Source: Fidelibacterota bacterium UBA1611
GTDB taxonomy: Bacteria > Fidelibacterota > Marinisomatia > Marinisomatales > UBA1611
DNA length: 5,188 nt
NCBI GenBank assembly: GCA_002321855.1
Contig: DCMX01000040.1
Coordinates: 1-5,188, forward strand
Direction of reading: 5' to 3'
Below are positions 1 through 5,188 of this stretch, piece after piece. A program made the position numbers and the translations under genes. Below the pieces are notes generated by a model. That model had not been told where the DNA came from. It searched no databases and was given only the letters and a program-made list of their open reading frames with translations. Position 1 is the stretch's first letter. Each line of letters starts with the position of its first letter.

Positions 1-1157
1 GTGATCATCTTAGTATCCAATGTGGCAATAAAATCAATATGCCTGTCAAACCAGTAGTATGAAAAATGATAGGTGCCACGGGCAGCCTGGAACGCACACT
101 CTCCCTGATTTGAAAAATATGTACCGGCCGAGTCAGGATGCCCGCCAGTGATTCGTGCATCAGCAGTATGAATGTCAAAATAGGTTCTTTCATGGACTGG
201 TGTATTTAGCCATGCTTCATAATTCCCAGATGTATCAGCTATTCCGACTGTTTTGTAATCTGCCCTTTTCCAGGATGCTAAATTCACTGCATAGCGATAA
301 TCATTCCCCCAGTTCACATACCCATCACAATATGGACCAAAGTCATCTGTATAGCCAAGTTCTGCGTGTGCCAGGATCGCATTCCAATCCAAAGCATCAC
401 GGTCTGCGGGTGTGCGGGCAACACCTGCCATGTATCTAGCAGCATAAGAGTGTGCTAAAGCCGCTAATTCATCATTTGTAAATGCATTGCCATAGATCCA
501 GGTAGATGGCAGTGTGAATGTGTTTGTTTCACAAATGGCTATGCAATCTTCCAGATAACCAATTCCAGCAGCAGCTACTTCAGTATAGGGCGATGGAGAA
601 AAGTCAGCACCACCGGCAATCGCTTCCATATCTGTGGTCTCATCTACGATATAAGCCTTATCAAAGAATGAGCCAAGATAACCATAACATATTCCCTGTA
701 TGAATTTGGAAAAAGCTATTCCTCGCTGTGTATCGGCACCATCGTCACCTAATTCCATTGGATTATCAGGGTCCAGGATAGTTCCAAGGGCTTCATTAAT
801 GCTGGAGATTGCAGAATAATTCCGATACCAGGGATCTTCAACATGCAACTTATCAATATACCCTGTTGAATTATTGTATTCAGTCCGGGGTTCAACCGAT
901 AGGTCTTTCATACCTGCGTTGCCCCAGGATGAGGTCTGTTCATCTGCGATCACTGAAAGACCATGTGCCGGTGTCCAACCTTCCGTTGCATAAAAATAGG
1001 AATTGTAGGCGCCCCCGATCAGGTTCTCAATATCTGATGGGGACGTCAATGCACGAGCTTTATCGGGCTGGTTCTGGTTCTCAACGTTCAGATCTATATC
1101 ACATCCAGAAATCAAATAGATGCAGGGTACAATAAGGCTGAGTTTTAGATATTTCAT
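1..1157 (-). CDS. SusD/RagB-family nutrient-binding outer-membrane lipoprotein (3' end beyond the left window edge)
   Basis: The frame reads 385 codons from ATG at 1157 to the window edge with no stop, so the C-terminus is missing (family members are usually about 450-650 residues). The start is set by AAGGAG six bases upstream and by a lipoprotein signal right behind it: Lys2 and Lys5, a hydrophobic core, then lipobox ISGC with Cys19 as lipidation site. Acidic residues follow (DID, 20-22), as is common in surface-exposed lipoproteins of this phylum. SusD-like landmarks are SDIENLIGGAYNSYF (41-55), a WYRNYSAISSINEAL helix (110-124), RGIAFSKFIQGICYGYLG (145-162), a long helix with AALAHSYAARYMAGVARTP (232-250), DWNAILAHAE (257-266) and RGTYHFSYYWFDR (360-372). 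In the family these form TPR-like helices that pack on SusC while the rest binds ligand. It lies 24 bases after the SusC-like gene, so the two are co-transcribed partners. The substrate is unknown. Family assignment is firm. Confidence 0.93.
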   Translation of the reverse strand, partial: MKYLKLSLIVPCIYLISGCDIDLNVENQNQPDKARALTSPSDIENLIGGAYNSYFYATEGWTPAHGLSVIADEQTSSWGNAGMKDLSVEPRTEYNNSTGYIDKLHVEDPWYRNYSAISSINEALGTILDPDNPMELGDDGADTQRGIAFSKFIQGICYGYLGSFFDKAYIVDETTDMEAIAGGADFSPSPYTEVAAAGIGYLEDCIAICETNTFTLPSTWIYGNAFTNDELAALAHSYAARYMAGVARTPADRDALDWNAILAHAELGYTDDFGPYCDGYVNWGNDYRYAVNLASWKRADYKTVGIADTSGNYEAWLNTPVHERTYFDIHTADARITGGHPDSAGTYFSNQGECAFQAARGTYHFSYYWFDRHIDFIATLDTKMI

Positions 1158-1163
1158 TTTTTA

Positions 1164-1169
1164 CTCCTT
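1164..1169 (-). promoter_or_regulatory. Shine-Dalgarno site of the SusD-like gene
   Basis: AAGGAG on the minus strand lies six bases before the ATG at 1157, inside the 24-base gap after the SusC stop codon. It fixes the SusD start and shows independent ribosome loading on a shared transcript rather than translational coupling by overlap. No hairpin is visible in this gap. Confidence 0.8.
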
Positions 1170-1181
1170 AAATCATTTGGA

Positions 1182-4100
1182 TTAAATTTCTACTTCAAGG
1201 GTGAATGTCAGGGTCCTGAAATTTGGATACTGATACCCATCAAAGCGTGCTATAACTGCTGAGCCTCCGTCATTGTTTGATGCTCCTACATCCGGATCAT
1301 ATCCAAGATAATCTGACCAGGTTATGAGGTTTCTGCCAATTACCCCCAGTGTTACCCTGTTGCTAAATCCAAGACGGGAAAGATTAAGGTCATACCTGAC
1401 TGCCAATTCCTGAAGTTTTAAATAAGATGCATCCTCAACAAAATGACTGTTAGGACCGGCCACGGCATAGAGGTCATCATAATAGACCGTCGGTTTCTTT
1501 TCACTATCCTTTTTGTCTCCCTGGTTATCTTCAGGACTTGCATGGTCTCTAAACGCCCATTGACGTGTAAAATTGTAGATATTTCCACCCTTCTGTCCTT
1601 CAAAAAGAAGGTATATGGATAATCCTTTAAAACGGAAATCGGTCCCAAATGCATAATTAAAATCTGGATTTGTTGTACCAATATTTACAATATCATTTCC
1701 ATCCTCTTCAGAGTATATAATTGGCCTTCCCCAATTATAACTGGAACTTGAAGAACTGTCACTGCTGTAAAGCGTGGTGCTACCGCCCCAGAGATTATCG
1801 GAAATCCCCATTTCATAACTATTGCCATTGCCAACCCATACAACGTATCCATCATCATTTATGTCGAATTCAGATTTTTCTACATGGCTTGGGAGATCAT
1901 CAAGATCCCGGATAAATTTATGGCCGTAAAGATTCCCCAACAGTTCACCCGTCTGATTCATAAACACAGGGAAAGCCCACCAGGACTCTTCAGGAGACCA
2001 AAGATAGGGCGGTAAATCGAACTCTGTGATTTCAGACGTTGATTTATCATACAAAACATTGGCGGTCCATTGCATATCTCTATTACTCATTAAAACTGCC
2101 TGCAGAGATAGTTCAAGTGTCTTGCTCGTTAGTGTCCCAGCATTCTTCCATTGACTTTCATATCCATAGAATCCTTGCAGAGGCACCAAAAGGATCTGAT
2201 TTTCAATGATGGAAGTTGCTTGTGTGATCTGCACCGAATATTTATTCATGATTGAAAAATCAAAACCCGATTCAGTTTCAGTTGAAAATTCCGGCAATAA
2301 GTCTTTATTACCCAGATTCTGCTTTGAAATAATACCGCCTGAAACATTATAGGTCTCATACTGGGCGGCAAACGATGGGCGATTACCAGCTGTCCCTTTT
2401 GAGAATCTAAATTTTGCTTCATTTACAGTTCCTTTCAAAGATGACCAAAATGCTTCTTCGGACAAACGCCATGCACTGCTGACGCGATAGTAATTTTGCC
2501 ATCTTTCATTTTCACCGAAAAGAGAGCTACCGTCTTTTCTAAACAACATATCAAGAATATATTTATCTTTGTAATCTATACCACCAATGGCGAAGTAACC
2601 TTCACTGAGTATTTGATCTTCGTAAGAGTCAACTTGCATCCCTTCTGTGGCAGCACCTAAGGAATATATACCTTTAGCTGCAAATTCTCGTCCTTCGGCA
2701 TACAAATCGTCATACTTATCGCTCTCATAAAGATATCTCAGTTTTCCGCGAAGCGCCAGATCATTAAAGCTATGGTTAAAAGATCCCGTCACATCGTAAT
2801 TAATCGCTTCAGTTGATGCTTTAGTATGGTAGACCCAGCCGTTATGGAGCGCTTCTCCGATATGGGATTTAGTTCCATGTTGGATACGGGTCATATAATC
2901 GGCTTTTGATTGATCTAAACTGAAATTAGACTGCACACTCATCCATGAGATGGGGGTGTAAGTCAAACTTAGGTTAGTTAGATACCTATTTTTTCCTTCA
3001 AAAATATCATGATAAAGCTCATCATACATTGGATTTTTATTTGATGGATTAAAAGGATCTGGTGTAATAAATATCTGATCATAGGTATCATTCCAGGGAC
3101 CACCAATTGCTTCTTTCTCATAGTTCTGATCATCAATCATTAAAAGATCTAAACTGGGATTCATGAACGTTAATCTGAAAAAAGGGCTATTAACTGACTC
3201 TCTTGGTTCATCTGAGTTTGATTGGCTAAAAAACGTACTTACAGAGAATTTTAATCTATCTGCCAAATTATGATCCAGATTGATCCTGAGACTGTTTCTT
3301 TCATATCCATCCTTGTCATACATTATGCCAGGCACATTTATATTCTTAAAGGATGTATAAAAATTGGTACTGGGAGCATTGTGAGAAATGGAAAGTGTGT
3401 TAGTTTTAAAAATACCAGGATTGAAAAACAGGTCTAAATTATCAAAACCACCTTCTTTCAGTAATGTAGGTTCGGCTGACCCGCCTGCATTTGCCGGAAC
3501 GCCTGTTTCTACGTAACGGTACTCATTATCCTGAAAATAAATTCCATTGACTGGATCACCAAAATAATCAGGTACCCTGCCGCCAAACCTGTCTCTTGGG
3601 TCTATCCACTGTCCGGATGCAGAAATATAATCACCCGGCACAACCGCATGCCCGGAAGAATCACTATAACTTGTCGATGACTGGAGATTATAATGGTATT
3701 TAACGGTCTCGATTTTTTTCGGAAGTTCATTTGTACCGTATTCGGCTTTATAATTAATTCTGGTCTGGTTAAAACCAAGATCTTTTCCGCGGGATGTTTT
3801 GATCTGGACCACACCCTGGGCAGCTCGTGCGCCATAAAGGGAAGCACCTGCAGCGCCTTTTACAATTTCGATACTCTCAATATCCGAAGCATCTATATCA
3901 CCCATATTTGCGTCACTGCTCAAAATAACGCCATCGATAATGAACAACGGATTTTGCGATCGTCCACTGGCATCAATACTGGTAGCGCCCCGTAATTGAA
4001 CACTGGCGGCAGAACCGGGCAGTCCACTCCCCTGAACGACCTTAGCACCAGCAACCTTACCGCGGATTGCACTTTCAGCCGACAAAGCGGGCGCTTTTTG

Positions 4101-4511
4101 AAGTTGTTCCTTATTAAGAGAAGAAATAGCATAAGGTGTCTTTGTCTTTTCCCGGGCACCGACCATACCTGTGACCACAACTTCGGATAACCCAAGAATG
4201 TCTTTTTCCAATACAATATCGTAGTTGGATTGATCATCGGTTATGGTAACTGTCTTAGATTTATATCCAATATAGGAAATCATTAGTTTCCCATCGGATG
4301 CTGACATATCTGCTTCTGTTAGATTCAGGAAAAATTTTCCATCCATATCCGTCATGGTTCCTGATGTGGTTCCCTTGACAACGAGATTTGCTGCAGGCAG
4401 AGCATTCCCATCATCGCCTTTAACAGAACCAGATATATTTGTTGTTTGAGCAAAGGTCAGGGTTGATATAGCAATAAAAAGCAGGGACTTTTTTAGAGTA
4501 TTAATGTTCAT
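1182..4511 (-). CDS. SusC/RagA-family TonB-linked outer-membrane transporter
   Basis: This complete 1109-residue gene encodes a TonB-dependent importer that, with its SusD-like partner, moves oligomeric nutrients into the periplasm using energy from TonB-ExbB-ExbD. A signal peptide spans about residues 1-21 (KK at 7-8, hydrophobic core, TFA before Q22). A carboxypeptidase-regulatory-like beta domain follows (about 25-101; SGSVKGDDGNALPAANLVVKG, ending near ISYIGYKSKTV). The TonB box region is LSEVVVTG (108-115). The plug spans about 120-242, with IRGKVAGAKVVQGSGLPGS, NPLFIIDGV and DIESIEIVKGAAGASLYG. The remainder is barrel, with a DINDDG loop near 882, NPDFNYAFG near 945, FVEDASYLKLQELAVRY near 1024 and GRNLITWSDYLGYDPDV near 1058-1074. 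No STN domain precedes the plug, so sigma/anti-sigma signalling through this receptor is unlikely. The start is supported by AAGGAA seven bases upstream. Length is normal for the family. Oddities are a Ser-rich stretch near 915-925 and a final Ile instead of the usual aromatic residue. Family is certain, substrate unknown. Confidence 0.97.
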   Translation of the reverse strand: MNINTLKKSLLFIAISTLTFAQTTNISGSVKGDDGNALPAANLVVKGTTSGTMTDMDGKFFLNLTEADMSASDGKLMISYIGYKSKTVTITDDQSNYDIVLEKDILGLSEVVVTGMVGAREKTKTPYAISSLNKEQLQKAPALSAESAIRGKVAGAKVVQGSGLPGSAASVQLRGATSIDASGRSQNPLFIIDGVILSSDANMGDIDASDIESIEIVKGAAGASLYGARAAQGVVQIKTSRGKDLGFNQTRINYKAEYGTNELPKKIETVKYHYNLQSSTSYSDSSGHAVVPGDYISASGQWIDPRDRFGGRVPDYFGDPVNGIYFQDNEYRYVETGVPANAGGSAEPTLLKEGGFDNLDLFFNPGIFKTNTLSISHNAPSTNFYTSFKNINVPGIMYDKDGYERNSLRINLDHNLADRLKFSVSTFFSQSNSDEPRESVNSPFFRLTFMNPSLDLLMIDDQNYEKEAIGGPWNDTYDQIFITPDPFNPSNKNPMYDELYHDIFEGKNRYLTNLSLTYTPISWMSVQSNFSLDQSKADYMTRIQHGTKSHIGEALHNGWVYHTKASTEAINYDVTGSFNHSFNDLALRGKLRYLYESDKYDDLYAEGREFAAKGIYSLGAATEGMQVDSYEDQILSEGYFAIGGIDYKDKYILDMLFRKDGSSLFGENERWQNYYRVSSAWRLSEEAFWSSLKGTVNEAKFRFSKGTAGNRPSFAAQYETYNVSGGIISKQNLGNKDLLPEFSTETESGFDFSIMNKYSVQITQATSIIENQILLVPLQGFYGYESQWKNAGTLTSKTLELSLQAVLMSNRDMQWTANVLYDKSTSEITEFDLPPYLWSPEESWWAFPVFMNQTGELLGNLYGHKFIRDLDDLPSHVEKSEFDINDDGYVVWVGNGNSYEMGISDNLWGGSTTLYSSDSSSSSSYNWGRPIIYSEEDGNDIVNIGTTNPDFNYAFGTDFRFKGLSIYLLFEGQKGGNIYNFTRQWAFRDHASPEDNQGDKKDSEKKPTVYYDDLYAVAGPNSHFVEDASYLKLQELAVRYDLNLSRLGFSNRVTLGVIGRNLITWSDYLGYDPDVGASNNDGGSAVIARFDGYQYPNFRTLTFTLEVEI

Positions 4512-4518
4512 AAGAGGC

Positions 4519-4524
4519 TTCCTT
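4519..4524 (-). promoter_or_regulatory. Shine-Dalgarno site of the SusC-like gene
   Basis: AAGGAA on the minus strand sits seven bases before the ATG at 4511. Together with the signal peptide that begins directly at this Met, it decides the start codon. Confidence 0.7.
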
Positions 4525-4565
4525 CATTATTTAACTCATATTGGTGTGTGGGCACTTTAAAACCC

Positions 4566-4579
4566 GTAAAGCGCTTTAC
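4566..4579. promoter_or_regulatory. Perfect 14-bp palindrome, probable LacI/GalR-family operator
   Basis: GTAAAGCGCTTTAC reads the same on both strands and has a central CpG flanked by AAAG/CTTT. This is the layout of LacI/GalR-family operators (compare the CcpA cre core, TGNAANCGNTTNCA-like), in which a dimer inserts hinge helices at the central CG. It lies 54 bases before the SusC start codon and is the only strong inverted repeat in the operon's control region apart from AT-rich ones. The expected role is repression, or less often activation, of the SusCD operon in response to a sugar. The regulator gene is not in the window. The sequence symmetry is seen directly; assignment to LacI is inferred from the pattern. 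Confidence 0.6.
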
Positions 4580-4583
4580 TAAC

Positions 4584-4613
4584 ATTATTAATAGATGGTA
4601 GTTAAGGCAACAA
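4584..4613 (-). promoter_or_regulatory. Candidate promoter of the SusCD operon
   Basis: On the minus strand TTGTTG (4613-4608) stands 18 bases before AATAAT (4589-4584), which matches five of six bases of a sigma-70-type -10 box but lacks its conserved first T. Transcription would start near 4577, inside the palindrome at 4566-4579, so a bound repressor would block it directly. A perfect TATAAT lies further upstream (4623-4618) but has no convincing -35 partner and would place the palindrome about 30-45 bases into the transcript. No clear Bacteroides-type TAnnTTTG element was seen. The choice between these is uncertain. Confidence 0.25.
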
Positions 4614-4659
4614 CTTAATTATATAGTAATTGAACTAAAAGAGCTTGATATATATTATG

Positions 4660-5013
4660 TTAGTTTAGATTATACTTTGCCAGCAATCTTTGATACTGTG
4701 GATCATTTTTATATTTAAGTATGAACGGATCGCATTTTAGAAAAAGATAGCATCCATTCATCTCCATATTCTTTGATAATAAATCCCATCCTTTTTGTTT
4801 ATCGCCTAGGTAGATAAATGTCATACCAATAAAATTATCTCGTTCTGGTGCCGGTCCAGCATCTATCATTTTTTTAATTATTGATTCTACATCACTCTTA
4901 TCATTGTTGATCGCATGGATAATGACTTGCTAGCATAGTGTCATGCACTCATTATCCATCCACAGCCCTTTGAATCTATCAAATGCTTTATTAAATGCTA
5001 ATGACATCACCAT
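4660..5013 (-). pseudogene. Decayed C-terminal remnant of a TPR-repeat protein, with in-frame TAG
   Basis: Read leftward from ATG at 5013, one frame gives 27 codons, a TAG at 4932-4930, then 89 more codons to TAA at 4662-4660. The part after the TAG looks like the end of a TPR protein: a helix pair around NFIGMTFIYLGDKQKGWDLL, then CDPFILKYKNDPQYQRLLAKY. The pattern 'DP...L..DP.FQ.LL..' closes many TPR proteins, including those carrying adenylate-cyclase, kinase or winged-helix domains at the N-terminus. An ORF from the internal Met at 4869 gives 69 residues, but that Met has no Shine-Dalgarno site (only A-rich sequence) and falls inside the helical repeat, so it is probably not a true start. 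The frame is closed upstream by a TGA at 5016-5014, and no catalytic or DNA-binding domain remains. It is probably a dead fragment, possibly of a former regulator of the adjacent operon. A sequencing error at the TAG would not restore a full gene. Confidence 0.6.
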
Positions 5014-5072
5014 TCAAACCAATAAATATTTTAGTTAAAAAGAACCTAGCAATTATTGATAAGAATAGGTGT

Positions 5073-5102
5073 AAAAAAAGCCTTCATAAGAAGGCTTTTT
5101 TT
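5073..5102. terminator. Rho-independent terminator, symmetrical and probably bidirectional
   Basis: The GC-rich stem GCCTTC (5080-5085) pairs with GAAGGC (5090-5095) around an ATAA loop. It is flanked by seven A on the left and seven T on the right, so the complementary arms extend to 13 bp. Either strand ends in a U-tract after the hairpin. It would stop leftward transcripts entering from beyond the right edge, insulating the SusCD control region, and equally rightward ones. No convincing rightward gene ends here, so service to a leftward gene is the likelier role. Confidence 0.85.
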
Positions 5103-5188
5103 ATGTGTCATATATTCGGGTTACTATTTTTCTCGCTGCGAGATATTGGTAAATAATTCCAAGCACCATAAATTGTTGCTTCGTGATC
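5103..5188 (-). other. Possible 3' end of a minus-strand gene entering from the right edge
   Basis: Two minus-strand frames are open from the edge: one ends at TGA 5110-5108 after 26 codons (it contains TIYGAWNYLPISR), the other at TAA 5103-5101 after 28 codons (it contains FMVLGIIYQYLAARK). A terminator follows at once, which is what the end of a gene looks like. The stretch is too short to choose a frame or name a product. The plus strand has no frame worth reporting here. Confidence 0.25.

Noticed and set aside
5..193. Minus-strand 62-codon frame inside the SusD region
   Set aside because: It overlaps the SusD reading frame in another phase, where the SusD frame carries family motifs such as RGTYHFS. 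Its hydrophobic start is by chance.
155..1135. Plus-strand open frames at 155-439, 518-703 and 809-1135
   Set aside because: They lie antisense to the SusD-like gene, are rich in His, Ser, Cys and Gln as antisense frames often are, show no domain, and have no ribosome binding context. They are shadows of the real gene.
1418..4237. Short frames inside the SusC gene (1418-1681, 1721-1915, 3602-3847, 3693-3995, 3920-4237, 3996-4190)
   Set aside because: All are contained in the 1109-residue SusC frame, in other phases or antisense, and none has a recognisable motif.
4617..4631. AT-rich inverted repeat AATTA-n5-TAATT overlapping a TATAAT box
   Set aside because: The arms are five bases of pure A/T in an AT-rich spacer and are expected by chance. 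There is no GC stem and no U-tract, so it is neither a convincing operator nor a terminator.
4660..4869. 69-residue ORF as an intact small gene
   Set aside because: The Met at 4869 has no Shine-Dalgarno site, and protein-like sequence of the same frame continues upstream to and past the TAG. It looks like the tail of a larger TPR protein rather than a gene of its own.
4930..4932. TAG as a recoded codon (readthrough or pyrrolysine)
   Set aside because: No downstream recoding structure is evident, the frame closes again only 27 codons upstream with no ribosome binding site, and pyrrolysine use is not expected in this lineage. Decay is simpler.
1..5188. GTGATC at both ends of the window, as a possible terminal repeat or circular join
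   Set aside because: Six matching bases are well within chance, and the SusD frame at the left does not continue from the right end in any sensible way.

Overview
The window holds one locus of a Gram-negative bacterium of the Bacteroidota/FCB type, transcribed leftward on the minus strand. The lineage rests on a SusC/RagA TonB-linked outer-membrane transporter directly followed by a SusD/RagB lipoprotein, a pair essentially restricted to that superphylum. The detailed motifs of both proteins remind me more of environmental FCB lineages (Marinimicrobia, Gemmatimonadota or Rhodothermota style) than of gut Bacteroides. That is an impression from memory, not a search result. Base composition looks moderately AT-rich.

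Layout, in the direction of transcription (right to left). (1) 5188-5103: a short stretch with two open minus-strand frames running in from the edge; this could be the 3' end of another gene. (2) 5102-5073: a strong hairpin terminator, symmetrical and so probably bidirectional. (3) 5013-4660: a remnant of a TPR-type protein. It keeps the family's C-terminal signature but is interrupted by an in-frame TAG and lacks most of its N-terminus. (4) 4659-4512: the control region of the transporter operon, with a perfect 14-bp palindrome, GTAAAGCGCTTTAC, that looks like a LacI/GalR-family operator. (5) 4511-1182: the complete SusC-like transporter, 1109 residues. (6) 1157-1: the SusD-like lipoprotein, cut by the left window edge after 385 codons.

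The SusC and SusD genes are 24 bases apart, each has a good Shine-Dalgarno site, and no terminator lies between them, so they almost certainly form one operon. The products should assemble in the outer membrane as a 'pedal-bin' importer: SusC forms the TonB-driven barrel and plug, and SusD is the surface lid that captures the ligand. The substrate cannot be read from this window, because no glycoside hydrolase, peptidase or sulfatase is visible. The LacI-type palindrome favours a carbohydrate, with modest confidence.

I found no evidence of a new biological system, CRISPR array, tRNA, rRNA or insertion sequence. The points most worth checking are the operator-like palindrome and the decayed TPR gene next to the operon.
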